64,000 nt of DNA from Cryobacterium arcticum (GTDB lineage: Bacteria; Actinomycetota; Actinomycetes; Actinomycetales; Microbacteriaceae). Made by a program: the position numbers and the translations under genes. Positions 8,401 through 17,025 of the stretch are shown here, in pieces. Each line of letters starts with the position of its first letter. The stretch's first letter is position 1. The stretch spans positions 517,475 through 581,474 of the forward strand of contig NZ_QHLY01000005.1 of NCBI RefSeq assembly GCF_003185895.1, read 5' to 3'. Below the pieces are notes generated by a model. It ran no database searches and was not told where the DNA came from. It worked only from the letters and a program-made list of their open reading frames with translations.

Positions 8401-8997
8401 TCACCGGGCGGCGACACCCTCGTGCGGCGACGGATGCCCGGCCAGATACCGCATGCCGCACCCCGCGAGCAGGGCGCCGAGACCGCCCCAGACCAGGTCG
8501 CCGATCGTGTCGGTGTAACCCACGAAGATGCCCTCGTCGATGAAGGTATGCCCGATCCACTCGAAGATCTCCCACAGCACCCCCAGGGTCAGCCCGACCG
8601 CCGTCGTCACGACCACGGTCGACAGCACCGGCCGTGGCAACGTCGCCGCGTCGGCCACGACCGCCAGCCGCACCAGCAGAATATAGGCCACGGCCGCGCA
8701 CAGTCCGTTGGCGAGGAAGTGCACCGGCAGGTCCCACCAGCGGGTGCTGACGTAGATGTCCAGCACGCTGCTCCACACCGCGACCAGCACCACCACACCG
8801 AAGGCGATGTCGACACTCGGCCGCACGCCGAGCAGCCGCGGCACGACCATGCCGCCGGCCACGAGGGCGAGGCTCCAGCCCGCCACCGCGCCCCAGCCGA
8901 TCGACGCGATCACGATGCCGAGCAGGGCCAGCACCCGCAGCGCATCGGCGGCCAACTCCGCCGGCCCCGCAGGCGCCCGCACGAGTGTGTGCATCAT
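8401..8997 (-). CDS. Multi-pass membrane protein, DUF2238-like
   Basis: A 198-residue integral membrane protein with about six hydrophobic segments. The first covers residues 20-50, and later ones contain VDIAFGVVVLVAVWSSVLDIYV and LANGLCAAVAYILLVRLAVV. The conserved-looking part is C-terminal: FEWIGHTFIDEGIFVGYTD followed by TIGDLVWGGLGALLAG, which resembles the DUF2238 (YjdF-like) family of unknown function. Its stop lies 14 bp from the stop of the convergent HAD gene, and its start is 9 bp after the stop of the EEP nuclease gene, so the two minus-strand genes are probably co-transcribed. Confidence 0.75.
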   Translation of the reverse strand: MMHTLVRAPAGPAELAADALRVLALLGIVIASIGWGAVAGWSLALVAGGMVVPRLLGVRPSVDIAFGVVVLVAVWSSVLDIYVSTRWWDLPVHFLANGLCAAVAYILLVRLAVVADAATLPRPVLSTVVVTTAVGLTLGVLWEIFEWIGHTFIDEGIFVGYTDTIGDLVWGGLGALLAGCGMRYLAGHPSPHEGVAAR

Positions 8998-9006
8998 GGC
9001 AGCACC

Positions 9007-9864
9007 CTAGCCGGGTTGCTCCCCGCCCGAGTGGCTGCGCAGCACCGCCTGCACGGGTTCGTGATCGGAGGCGGCCCGGCCGGTGAACCGCACCGCGTTG
9101 ATTCCGGTTGAGACCACATCCGTTGCGGCGCCGACCAGAATCAGATCGATGCGTTTGCCGCCCGGCCGGCGGCGCCGGTAGTTGGAGAAGGTGCCCCACT
9201 GCGGCGTCAGCTGTACGGCAGCGGCGTCCCAGGTGTCGCGCAGCGTGCCGCCGGCCGTGAGCCGGCGATATGCGGCCGAGCCCACCCCGGTGTTGAAATC
9301 ACCGGTGACCACCGTGAGCGCGGTGGGGTCGGCGGCCGTCACGGCCTGCACCAGAGTGAGGATGTACGCCGCCGACTCCAGCCGTGACCGGCGGGAAAGA
9401 TGGTCGAAGTGGGTGTTGAACGCCACCAACCGGCCGCCGGTGGCGCGGTCGGTGAACTCCGCCGACACCACCACCCGGCGCACCACATTGCCCCAGGACC
9501 GCGACCCCGGAACATCCGGGGTCGACGACAGTGCGCGCTGCCGCCAGTCGGTGAGGTGCAGCCGCCGCGTGTCGTAGTAGATCGGGCAGCGCTCGCCCTC
9601 GCCGCCGGGATTGCGGCCGTAGCCCACCGAGCGGTAGTGCGGCCCGAGGCCGCTCGCCACCACCTCGGCCTGATCGGCGAGGGCCTCCTGCACGCCCAGC
9701 AGGGTGGGCTGTTCGGCCGCGAGAATGCGGCGCACCAGCGGCCGGCGGGTCTCCCACCGGTCGGGGCTGTCGGGACGCAGATGCAGAAACCGGCGGCGGA
9801 TGTTGAAGGTCATCACGTGCAGGTCGGGTTCAGTCACCGGGCCGATCAGCGGCACATCCGTCAT
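9007..9864 (-). CDS. Endonuclease/exonuclease/phosphatase family protein
   Basis: A 285-residue member of the EEP fold, which hydrolyses phosphodiester or phosphomonoester bonds with Mg2+. Visible catalytic elements are LGVQEA (metal-binding Glu60), FNTHFDH (His), TGDFNTG (Asp and Asn) and ASDHEPV near the C-terminus (Asp-His pair). It has no signal peptide. It is like sphingomyelinase-type and DNase I-type bacterial homologues, but the substrate is not deducible. I chose ATG 9864 (MTDVPLIGP); a longer frame starts 14 codons earlier with no better support. It is followed 9 bp later by the membrane-protein gene. Confidence 0.88.
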   Translation of the reverse strand: MTDVPLIGPVTEPDLHVMTFNIRRRFLHLRPDSPDRWETRRPLVRRILAAEQPTLLGVQEALADQAEVVASGLGPHYRSVGYGRNPGGEGERCPIYYDTRRLHLTDWRQRALSSTPDVPGSRSWGNVVRRVVVSAEFTDRATGGRLVAFNTHFDHLSRRSRLESAAYILTLVQAVTAADPTALTVVTGDFNTGVGSAAYRRLTAGGTLRDTWDAAAVQLTPQWGTFSNYRRRRPGGKRIDLILVGAATDVVSTGINAVRFTGRAASDHEPVQAVLRSHSGGEQPG

Positions 9865-9915
9865 GCGCTCAGCGTACGCGGGCGCCCCGGTTGAACCGGC
9901 CAACATGGGCTCGGC

Positions 9916-9955
9916 GGGTCTCGACCAGCTCTCGCTGGTTGAGTTTGTCGAAACC
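9916..9955. repeat. Dispersed TCTCGAC/GTCGAAACC repeat
   Basis: GGGTCTCGACCAGC is followed by an inverted, slightly changed copy ending TTGTCGAAACCC. It belongs to the same family as the elements at 25236-25263 and 40870-40997. It lies between two minus-strand genes, 15 bp from the stop codon of the DUF6544 gene. Confidence 0.75.
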
Positions 9956-9970
9956 CGGTGCGACGATCCG

Positions 9971-11182
9971 TCAGGCGTGGGAGACCTCGGTAATGGTGGC
10001 CCGGAAGAACTCGCCCTCGGCCCACCGGTCAGTGCCCCACCACCAGCCCGCGCTCACCGCGGCGGGGATGATGACCCCGTTGAAAGCGGCCTCGCTGTGC
10101 ATCGTGCACCCGAACGGGTACCGGCCGAATGGCTCGCCGCCCGGATTGCCCCAGCGGGACACCAACACCGACCGTACCTCTCCGGCCGGCCCGATCTGCA
10201 GCTCGACGCTCTCTTCCTGGCCATCGAGCAGCCAGGTGCCCACCACGTGATCGGCCGACCGGCCCGGGGCCCAGGTTGCGGCCCGGAAGCCGGCGGGGGC
10301 GAGCACGATCTCGCTCACCAGCCGGCCGGCCGCGCTGCGGCTCACGTCGGCACCCACGGCGGTGACTACCGGGATCAGGCCGAGCATCCGCCACTGCATT
10401 TCGCCGGTGCCGGAGCTGAACCGGTCGAAGCCGCGCACGGGCAGCGCGCCCAGCCAGGCCGTGGCAGCCCAGATGTAGCCGGCGCTGGGTGCGACGACCT
10501 GGTGCGCGGTGAACCGGCGCCAGGAACCGAGCTTGATCTGACCGTGCATGGTGACCCGCGCCGAGTTCCAGAGCGGCGTGCCGGCGGGGATGGCGTGGGT
10601 GAGCCAGCGCCTGGCGGGCTCGGGCAGCGCCGCCACCAGTTCAGCGCTGAAGACCTCGGTCGGGGCGGGGCGGGTGGCAAGCGTGCGCCAGGCCGCGCGC
10701 ACCCGTCGCGCTTCTCTCGGCACCCGAACCGGGTCGGTCTTTTCGGCTCTCGCCGTGCAGAAGCCGAACAACACGATACCGAGCAGGGCTACGTCCACAC
10801 CCAGTCCCGCGCCGGTGGCGGCGGCCATGGGCAGCAGTACGGCCGCCGAGACCAACGCCGCCAGAGCGCCCACGGGCCGCCACATCACCGAGGGGCGCAG
10901 CAACAGCACGGCGGCGACCAGGAAGAGCACGGTCACGAGCAGCCAGACCGCGCCGACCACGAACCCCCAGCCGGTACCCGCCGCGGGACGGGCATCCGCG
11001 AATCGCAGTTCGGCGGTCTCGCCGAGCCGCCAGAACAGCGCAACCCCCATCAGGTGGATCGAGCCATGGCCGATCACGACCACAGCGCCAAGCACGGCCA
11101 TGGTGTGATCGATGCGGCGCCGCCGAATGCGCGAGGCTCGCGCGGAGATCGCCCCGCCGGCGGCATCGAGGGTCGCGCTCAT
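9971..11182 (-). CDS. Membrane protein with C-terminal DUF6544-type domain
   Basis: A 403-residue protein in two parts. Residues 25-150 hold four hydrophobic segments (for example TMAVLGAVVVIGHGSIHLMG and VVGAVWLLVTVLFLVAAVLL). From about 180 on there is a soluble domain with the features of the DUF6544 family (VTMHGQIKLGSWRRFTAHQV, YPFGCTMHSEAAF, GWWWGTDRWAEGEFFRATI). Its function is unknown. The start ATG at 11182 overlaps the stop of the TetR gene (ATGA), so the pair is translationally coupled and the protein is a likely target of that regulator. Confidence 0.8.
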   Translation of the reverse strand: MSATLDAAGGAISARASRIRRRRIDHTMAVLGAVVVIGHGSIHLMGVALFWRLGETAELRFADARPAAGTGWGFVVGAVWLLVTVLFLVAAVLLLRPSVMWRPVGALAALVSAAVLLPMAAATGAGLGVDVALLGIVLFGFCTARAEKTDPVRVPREARRVRAAWRTLATRPAPTEVFSAELVAALPEPARRWLTHAIPAGTPLWNSARVTMHGQIKLGSWRRFTAHQVVAPSAGYIWAATAWLGALPVRGFDRFSSGTGEMQWRMLGLIPVVTAVGADVSRSAAGRLVSEIVLAPAGFRAATWAPGRSADHVVGTWLLDGQEESVELQIGPAGEVRSVLVSRWGNPGGEPFGRYPFGCTMHSEAAFNGVIIPAAVSAGWWWGTDRWAEGEFFRATITEVSHA

Positions 11183-11853
11183 GGTTCCGCCGGCGCATCC
11201 TGAGTGCGGAACGGATGCCGCGGATCGCCCTGGACCGGCGCCACGCCGTAGCGCGCGAGCACGAGTTGCACCGCCAACCTCGGCGCCTCGGGGTCGGCGG
11301 GCGCACCGGTGATCAGCACCCGCAGATAGAGCGGGCCGGCGAGGGCGTCGAGCACGAATTCAACGTCGGTGTCGGCGATCAGCTCGCCGGATGCGATGCC
11401 TCGCTCCACGGCCTCCCGCCAGAGCTGTCGAGTGGGCTCGATGATCAAAGTGCGGTAACTGGCGGCCAGCTGCGGGTCGGTGGCCATCTCGGCGACCAGG
11501 CCGGGCAGCACCCGGCCAAGCGGAGTGCGGGTGAGCGTGACCGACAGCCGGGTGGCGTAGTCGAGCAGCTGCCCGGCGACGCTGCCGATGCGCACGCCGG
11601 TCTGCCCGGGCATCTGGGTGCTCATCGCCTCGACCACAAGCTGAGACTTCTGCGCCCAGCGCCGGTATACCGTGGGCTTGCCCACCCCGGCACGGCGGGC
11701 CACCTCGGCGATGGTGAAAGCCGGGTAGCCGACGTCGCCGAGCAGCTCGAGGGTCGCGGCGAGAATGGCGGCGTCCACGTCGGGATGCCGCGGACGGCCG
11801 CGCTCCTGACCATGTCCATCGGGCCTTCGTGTAGCCACTCTGTCGGTTGACAT
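11179..11853 (-). CDS. TetR-family transcriptional regulator
   Basis: A 224-residue one-component regulator. The N-terminal HTH domain runs from about residue 25 to 70 (AAILAATLELLGDVGYPAF, then IAEVARRAGVGKPTVYRRW). The C-terminal half is the ligand and dimer domain (TetR_C type, LGRVLPGLVAEMATDPQLA). The ATG at 11853 has GGAG 8 bases upstream; a longer frame adds 49 residues that do not look like protein. It is first in a two-gene operon with the DUF6544 membrane protein, so autorepression at the motif at 11868-11888 is plausible. Confidence 0.92.
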   Translation of the reverse strand: MSTDRVATRRPDGHGQERGRPRHPDVDAAILAATLELLGDVGYPAFTIAEVARRAGVGKPTVYRRWAQKSQLVVEAMSTQMPGQTGVRIGSVAGQLLDYATRLSVTLTRTPLGRVLPGLVAEMATDPQLAASYRTLIIEPTRQLWREAVERGIASGELIADTDVEFVLDALAGPLYLRVLITGAPADPEAPRLAVQLVLARYGVAPVQGDPRHPFRTQDAPAEP

Positions 11854-11867
11854 CTCAGATCTCCAAT

Positions 11868-11888
11868 ACGTTACGCCTAGGAACGTTA
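11868..11888. promoter_or_regulatory. Possible TetR operator
   Basis: ACGTTA at 11868-11873 is repeated at 11883-11888, with the palindrome CCTAGG between them and AACGTT palindromic at 11882-11887. It lies 15 bp upstream of the TetR start codon. This is only a position-based guess at an operator. Confidence 0.35.
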
Positions 11889-11999
11889 TAGCAGAGATGG
11901 CAGCGCATTCGGGCACATTGATGAGGGTACGGGCGACGAATTGCCCAAGTGGGGGCACAATGTGTGCTCTGAACTCATCGCTTTCAGGAGGAGATGACA

Positions 12000-12245
12000 A
12001 TGCCCAGCAAGGACCTGAACGACACCGATCAAACCCGCAAAGACACCAGCTACAGTCCGGCCAGCGAAGCCGAAACCGCGGCCAAGCAGGCCGGTGACGC
12101 GCCGGCGGCGATCGAGCCGGAGGCCGAGGAGAAGGTCAAGGTGGCGCCGGGAACCGGCGGCCCGGACGACTCCGGTGAGGTCGCCGTGAACGACGAAGAC
12201 ATCAACCTGCCGCCGTTCGGTGAGAACGTCGAGCCACCAGACTGA
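12000..12245 (+). CDS. Small acidic hypothetical protein
   Basis: An 81-residue, highly charged and probably disordered protein, rich in Asp, Glu, Pro and Ala (IEPEAEEKVKVAPGTGGPDD). It has no membrane segment or known motif. The start is decided by a strong AGGAGG at 11987-11992. ATG 12000 is 7 bases from it, while an ATG at 11994 is too close. It is divergent from the TetR gene and 41 bp upstream of the DUF1697 gene, so those two may form an operon. I do not recognise a family. Confidence 0.75.
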   Translation: MPSKDLNDTDQTRKDTSYSPASEAETAAKQAGDAPAAIEPEAEEKVKVAPGTGGPDDSGEVAVNDEDINLPPFGENVEPPD

Positions 12246-12286
12246 ACGGTGATCCCGACCACGCCGCCGAAGACCGCGAGGTGACC

Positions 12287-12835
12287 ATGATGACAACGGC
12301 ATTTGTGGCTCTGCTCCGCGGAATCAACGTGGGCGGCAAGAACCTGATCGCCATGCCGGATCTCGTCGCCTGCTTCCACGACGGCGGCTACCCTGACGCC
12401 CGTTCCGTCGTGCAGAGCGGCAACGTGCTGTTCAACGCAGCAGCCCCATCGCAGCCGGAGTTGGAAGGCGCCCTCGAGCGGATGCTGGAAGCTCGATTCG
12501 GTCTTCCGCTCGTGGTCGTGGTGCGCTCCCGCGATGAGCTGGCCGCCACCATCGCCGCGGCACCGGCCGACCATGGCTCGGCCGAGCTGCGCAGCGAGGT
12601 GTTCTTCCTCAAGCATCCGCTCACCGTCGACGAGGCGTGGGCGCAACTCCCGGAACTGCGGGAGGGGGTGGACGCGGTGGCGCCGGGGCCCGACGCGATC
12701 TACTTCTCACGGGTGGCGGCGCGGGCCACGAAGACCCGGATCACCAGGTTCATGAGCCTGCCGGTGTTCCAACGGGTGACGGTGCGCAGCTGGCGCACCG
12801 TCACCCGGTTGCTCGAGGCCCTCGACGCCGGCTGA
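12287..12835 (+). CDS. DUF1697-family protein
   Basis: A 182-residue cytoplasmic protein of the DUF1697 family, whose function is not established. The family signature is at the start: FVALLRGINVGGKNLIAM, followed by ARSVVQSGNVLFNA; the C-terminus ends with VTVRSWRTVTRLLEAL, also typical. GAGG at 12278-12281 precedes three possible starts (GTG 12281, ATG 12287, ATG 12290); 12287 or 12290 fit the spacing. Its stop directly abuts the stop of the convergent thiD/tenA gene. Confidence 0.9.
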   Translation: MMTTAFVALLRGINVGGKNLIAMPDLVACFHDGGYPDARSVVQSGNVLFNAAAPSQPELEGALERMLEARFGLPLVVVVRSRDELAATIAAAPADHGSAELRSEVFFLKHPLTVDEAWAQLPELREGVDAVAPGPDAIYFSRVAARATKTRITRFMSLPVFQRVTVRSWRTVTRLLEALDAG

Positions 12836-14335
12836 TCAACCCCGCAGCGGTGCGGCGAAGAACTCCCGCTCGTGCCCGGCCGACGCCCGGAAGGCCCGCG
12901 CCATCCGGTCGCGAGTCGGTTCGTCCGCCGCGGCGGCGACCGTGGTGACGATCTTGATCGCCCGATCGGTCGCGGCGGCAAACGCCTCATCCGCGTAGGT
13001 GTCCAGCCAGCTACGGTATGGATGCGCGTCGTGCGAGAGCGGATGCAGCCGGGTGCCGACGTCCTGATACATCCAGAAGCACGGCAGCAGCGCGGCGATG
13101 AGCACCGGGTAGTCACCGCCGGCCCCGGCGGCGACCAGGTGGTTGAGGTAGGCCGTGGTGGTGCCGCTCGGGAGCACCCCGGCCAGGACTCCGTCGGCGA
13201 TCCAGCTCGTGTGCAGCTCGAGTTCGGTGTCGATCGCGCCCTGCGCACTCGCCGCCCAGAAGGTCTGTTCCGCGGCGGAGGGGGCAAGCCGGCTGGCCAG
13301 GGCCAGCATGCGGGAGTACTCACTGAGGTAGAGCGCATCCTGGGCGAGGTACCAGACGAAGGCCTCCCGCGGCAGCGAGCCGTCGCCTAAGCCGCGCACG
13401 AACGGCAGGTCGTCGGTCGCGGTGCGGATGTCGCGGATCTCCTCCCACCACCGCTCGGCCACCCGGGCTGGAGTGGGCCGGGTGCTGACGCCGCCCCGCT
13501 GCCACAGGCCGGCGAAGTGGTGGATCGGGCCGTGGCCCGATCCGACTGCGAGGTCGTCGGCGTGGGTGATGCTCTCGGTCAGCCACAGTTTGGCCTCGGC
13601 GATCGCGTCGGCCCAGTCCGCAAGGCTCGGCGCGCCCGTGGACGTGCGGGCGGCCACCCGGGTGGCCACGGCGGAGGAGAAGGAGCAGCCGGTGCCGTGC
13701 GTGTTCGGGGTGTCGATGCGCATCCCGGGGAATTCCCGCACGGTGTACGCGTCGACCAGGGCGTCGGGCACCAGGCTGCCGGCCAGATGCCCGCCCTTGG
13801 CCAGCACGAGCACGCCGTGCTCCCCGGCGACCTGCTGCGCCTGACGCAGCACCTCGGCCCAGGTCGTCGCGACCGGGGCGCCGGCGAGGATGGCGAGCTC
13901 CGGCACGTTGGGCGTGACCAGGTGCACCTGCTGGAGCAGCTCGCGCAGCGCCTGCTCGGCATCCTGGGTTAGCAGCCGGTCACCGCTGGTGGCGACCATC
14001 ACCGGGTCGAGCACGACGATCGGCGGGTTCACCTGGGTGAGCCAGTCGCGCACCGTCCGGGTGACGTGCACGTCGGCGAGCATGCCGATCTTCACCGCGT
14101 CGATCCGCACGTCGTCGCTCACGGCGTGCAGTTGTTCGGCCAGGAACGCCACCGGTGGCACGTGCACCGACCGCACCCCGTGGGTGTTCTGCGCGACGAG
14201 CGCGGTCACCACGGCCATGCCGTAGCCGCCGGTCGCGGCGATGCTTTTGAGGTCGGCCTGGATGCCCGCGCCGCCGGTCGGGTCGGTGCCGGCGATGCTC
14301 AGCACCCGGGCGATGCCGGTGGCTGCGACGCTCAT
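12836..14335 (-). CDS. thiD: ThiD-TenA fusion: HMP(-P) kinase and thiaminase II-type protein
   Basis: A 499-residue fusion in thiamine salvage. Residues 8-270 are hydroxymethylpyrimidine/phosphomethylpyrimidine kinase (SIAGTDPTGGAGIQADLK; anion-hole segment NTHGTGCSFSSAVA). Residues 290-499 are TenA, which in related bacteria releases HMP from degraded thiamine. The TenA part keeps the active-site Cys in LLPCFWMYQDVG and the late Glu in GHEREFFAAPL. ATG 14335 overlaps the thiE stop by ATGA. It is the last gene of the TPP-riboswitch operon thiM-thiE-thiD/tenA. Fused ThiD-TenA is known in Actinobacteria. No thiC or thiG is in the window, so this operon reads as salvage rather than de novo synthesis. 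Confidence 0.96.
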   Translation of the reverse strand: MSVAATGIARVLSIAGTDPTGGAGIQADLKSIAATGGYGMAVVTALVAQNTHGVRSVHVPPVAFLAEQLHAVSDDVRIDAVKIGMLADVHVTRTVRDWLTQVNPPIVVLDPVMVATSGDRLLTQDAEQALRELLQQVHLVTPNVPELAILAGAPVATTWAEVLRQAQQVAGEHGVLVLAKGGHLAGSLVPDALVDAYTVREFPGMRIDTPNTHGTGCSFSSAVATRVAARTSTGAPSLADWADAIAEAKLWLTESITHADDLAVGSGHGPIHHFAGLWQRGGVSTRPTPARVAERWWEEIRDIRTATDDLPFVRGLGDGSLPREAFVWYLAQDALYLSEYSRMLALASRLAPSAAEQTFWAASAQGAIDTELELHTSWIADGVLAGVLPSGTTTAYLNHLVAAGAGGDYPVLIAALLPCFWMYQDVGTRLHPLSHDAHPYRSWLDTYADEAFAAATDRAIKIVTTVAAAADEPTRDRMARAFRASAGHEREFFAAPLRG

Positions 14336-14985
14336 GCGCCCACTCCCCAGGCCGCGCGCAGCTCGCGGGCGGCGTGCTCCGGGTCTGGTGCCGCGCAGAT
14401 CGCCGACACCACGGCCGCGCCAGCCGCGCCGCACCTCCGCAACGCGGCCAGGTCGGCCACGCCGACCCCGCCGATCGCCACCGCCGGCAGCGCGCTCAGC
14501 CCGACCAGCCGGGCGAATTCGGCCAGGCCCAGGGCCGGTGGGGCGTCGCGTTTGGTGCGGGTGGCGTGCAGGGCGCCGATGCCGACGTAGTCCACCCGGG
14601 CGGGGTCGGCGGCGGCGATCCGCAGTTGTTCGACGGTGGAGGCGCTAAGCCCGAGCACGGCATCCTCGCCGATGAGTTCGCGCACCGCACCGACGGGCAG
14701 GTCGGACTGGCCCACGTGCACGCCGGTCACCCGGCGGCCGGCCGCGCTGGCGGCGAGGAACACGTCGACCCGGTCGTTCACGATCAGCGCGACCGTCTCG
14801 GGCAGCTCGTCAGCTAGGCGCAGCACGGTGTCGAGGAAGTGGCGCCCGGCTGCGTCCTTCTCCCGCACCTGCACGGCGCTCACTCCCCCAGCGACCGCGC
14901 GGCGCACCACATCGACAAGGCTGTGCCCGGCCGCGGTGGCCTGCGCCGAGTCGGTCACGAGATACAGCGACAGGTCCAGGCTCAT
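14332..14985 (-). CDS. thiE: Thiamine-phosphate synthase
   Basis: A 217-residue TIM-barrel enzyme that joins HMP-diphosphate and thiazole phosphate to thiamine phosphate. Visible family motifs are SLYLVTDS at the N-terminus, [15 protein letters not shown] (pyrimidine/phosphate site), [27 protein letters not shown] with the catalytic Thr/Lys loop, and [13 protein letters not shown] (phosphate binding). The start overlaps the thiM stop (ATGA) and its stop overlaps the thiD/tenA start the same way, so all three genes are translationally coupled. Confidence 0.96.
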   Translation of the reverse strand: MSLDLSLYLVTDSAQATAAGHSLVDVVRRAVAGGVSAVQVREKDAAGRHFLDTVLRLADELPETVALIVNDRVDVFLAASAAGRRVTGVHVGQSDLPVGAVRELIGEDAVLGLSASTVEQLRIAAADPARVDYVGIGALHATRTKRDAPPALGLAEFARLVGLSALPAVAIGGVGVADLAALRRCGAAGAAVVSAICAAPDPEHAARELRAAWGVGA

Positions 14986-15788
14986 CGGAGCACCGCCAAC
15001 CGAGCCACATCGTCGGCGGTGACGCCGGCCAACGCGTCCAGGAAAGCGACGGCGAAGCTGCCCGGGCCGGTGGCGTTCTCCGCGGCGATCTCGGCCGCGA
15101 TCGTGTAGACCGTGGCGGCGGCCACGGTGGTGGCGAAGCTGTCGCCGTCGACCGCGGCGAAGGCGGCCATCACCGCGCCGAGGGCGCAGCCACCGCCGGT
15201 GACCCGGGTGAGCAGCGGATGCCCGTTGGCGATCCGCACCAGCTCGCGACCGTCGGTGAGGAGGTCGACCGGGCCGGAGACGGCGATCACGCCGCCGGTC
15301 TTCCCGGCGAGCGCCGACGCCGCCTCGAGCGCGGCATCCACCTGGTCGGCAGAATCGACACCCCGGCCGCCGGATCCGCCGCCCGCGAGGGCGATGATCT
15401 CCGACGCGTTGCCGCGAACCACGCTGGGCCGCAGGTCACGGAGAGCGAAGGCGAGCGGGGTGCGCACCGGCAGGAACCCGATCGCGACGGGGTCGAGCAC
15501 CCACGGGGTGGCCGCGTCGTTCGCGGCGACGACCGCCTCGAGCATGGCGTCCCGTTGCTCGGCCGTCGGGGTGCCGAGGTTGACGAGCAGGCCGGAGGCG
15601 ACCCGGCCGAACGGACCGGCCTCCCCCGGAATGTCGACCATCGCGGGGGCCGCCCCGAGCGCGAGGAGCACGTTCGCGGTGAAGTTCACCACGACGCTAT
15701 TGGTGATGCACTGCACCAGGGGCGACTGGGATCGCACCTCGTCGAGCGCTGAACAGGTGAATGAAATCAGGTCTTTTGGCGTGCGCAT
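14982..15788 (-). CDS. thiM: Hydroxyethylthiazole kinase
   Basis: A 268-residue ribokinase-like-fold enzyme that phosphorylates the thiazole unit of thiamine. Motifs: [22 protein letters not shown] followed by P near residue 25-45 (substrate site; quoted in parts [18 protein letters not shown]), GEAGPF, and the active-site loop [15 protein letters not shown] chose ATG 15788 (MRTPKDL); the ATG at 15800 lies inside the last conserved bases of the TPP riboswitch and has no spacing from its GAAGGG. First gene of the thi operon, controlled by that riboswitch. Confidence 0.95.
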   Translation of the reverse strand: MRTPKDLISFTCSALDEVRSQSPLVQCITNSVVVNFTANVLLALGAAPAMVDIPGEAGPFGRVASGLLVNLGTPTAEQRDAMLEAVVAANDAATPWVLDPVAIGFLPVRTPLAFALRDLRPSVVRGNASEIIALAGGGSGGRGVDSADQVDAALEAASALAGKTGGVIAVSGPVDLLTDGRELVRIANGHPLLTRVTGGGCALGAVMAAFAAVDGDSFATTVAAATVYTIAAEIAAENATGPGSFAVAFLDALAGVTADDVARLAVLR

Positions 15789-15796
15789 TGAGCGCG

Positions 15797-15875
15797 ACAT
15801 CCCTTCGCTAGTACTAACTAGATCAGGTTCAACGGGTGTTATCTCAGCTCCCAGTTGGGAGCACCCCGTGTCACA
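15797..15875 (-). promoter_or_regulatory. TPP riboswitch (THI element)
   Basis: On the minus strand the aptamer reads ACACGGGGTGC ... CTGAGATAACACCCGTTGAA, CCTGATCTAGTTAGTACTAG, CGAAGGGA, which matches the conserved THI-element blocks in order. The last block contains AAGGG just upstream of the thiM start, so TPP binding probably hides the ribosome site, the usual mode in Actinobacteria (translation control is inferred). The aptamer begins only about 30 bases after the GH43-like stop codon. Confidence 0.96.
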
Positions 15876-15904
15876 TGGCTTTGTTGCAGCGTAGTGCAGC
15901 CGGG

Positions 15905-16945
15905 TCAGTCGTAGTCCTCGATCCGCCATTCGTCGTGCCAGTCGATGAGCACGTTTTCGCCGTCGAAGCGGATGGGCAGCCAGACGTAGTCGGCGATGGA
16001 GGTGTCGGGGTCGGGCAAGGTCACGGCGCCCCACTGGCTCTGATCCGTGCCGGGGGCGAAGACTTTTTCGAACAGGGCGGGGATGTCGGGCAGGTCAGCC
16101 GGCGGGTTCACGACCCAGCGGTCGCCGAGGGCGATGTACAGGTCTTTCTTGAGCGGATGCTTGAAGATCGACGACAGTTGTGATCGGTACGAAGTGCGAG
16201 TGTGGTCACCGGGGTGCGGGTCACCGATCACGGTCCAGGGGCCGTGGTAGCTGTCGGCGACGGCAGCCTCTGACTGGTTCGGGAAGTACCCGGTGGTGCC
16301 GGAGGTGATCAGGTAATGGCGGCGGTCGCGGAGGAAGTACGCCGGTGCCTCGCGCACGAATGGGGGCTGCTTGAGGGGGAAATGGGTGGAGTAGTTGCCG
16401 GTGACATCCGTGTAGTCGTCGGTGAGGTCGGCGCAGATCAGCTCGCTGTGCACGCGCTCGAAGTAGTAGTAGGCCTTGCCGTCCGACGGGTCGACGACGA
16501 GGTCGAAGTCGCCGGCGTTCATGCCGAGGGGCCGGAGGCCCGTGCGCACGAGCTCGTACGGGCCGAGGATGTCGTCGGCCGTGAAGACGCTCGACATCTG
16601 GTCGTTGTTGCGTTGCATCACCTTGACCCAGCACACGTATTTGCGGGTGCGGGCGTTATAGATGATGTGCGGACGGTCGGCGAGCTGCGCCGGGTGCATG
16701 GGGTTCTCTGGGTCGTCGAGCACGGGTGGGATGATCAGCCCCTTGTCTTCCCAGTTGTACAGGTCGGTCGACGCGTAGCAGCGCACGCCCCAGTGCCAGA
16801 TGCCGTTACCGGGAGCAGTGCGCTCCTTGTTCTCGCCGTACCAGTAGAAGACACCGTCGACGAAGAGGATAGATCCGCCGTGGGCCTGGATCCGCTCACC
16901 TGTCGTGTCGAGCCAGGGCTGGCCGGGGAGGATGGACTGCTGCAT
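15905..16945 (-). CDS. GH43-like glycoside hydrolase
   Basis: A 346-residue five-blade beta-propeller glycosidase without a signal peptide, resembling the GH43 family. Likely catalytic elements are [20 protein letters not shown] (N-terminal blade with Asp), [12 protein letters not shown] (second Asp) and [16 protein letters not shown] (Glu as acid/base). Such enzymes remove arabinose, xylose or galactose side units; the substrate is not deducible here. ATG 16945 has AAAGGA 7 bases upstream. It is the last gene of the rhamnosidase/ABC operon, 80 bp after GH78, and is followed at once by the TPP riboswitch. Confidence 0.87.
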   Translation of the reverse strand: MQQSILPGQPWLDTTGERIQAHGGSILFVDGVFYWYGENKERTAPGNGIWHWGVRCYASTDLYNWEDKGLIIPPVLDDPENPMHPAQLADRPHIIYNARTRKYVCWVKVMQRNNDQMSSVFTADDILGPYELVRTGLRPLGMNAGDFDLVVDPSDGKAYYYFERVHSELICADLTDDYTDVTGNYSTHFPLKQPPFVREAPAYFLRDRRHYLITSGTTGYFPNQSEAAVADSYHGPWTVIGDPHPGDHTRTSYRSQLSSIFKHPLKKDLYIALGDRWVVNPPADLPDIPALFEKVFAPGTDQSQWGAVTLPDPDTSIADYVWLPIRFDGENVLIDWHDEWRIEDYD

Positions 16946-17025
16946 TGCTGTTCCTTTCACGGATGAACGAGTTCGGGAGTCGAAAGCCGGGTGCGACGCG
17001 GGCGCCGGCTGCGGCGTCCCCGCCG

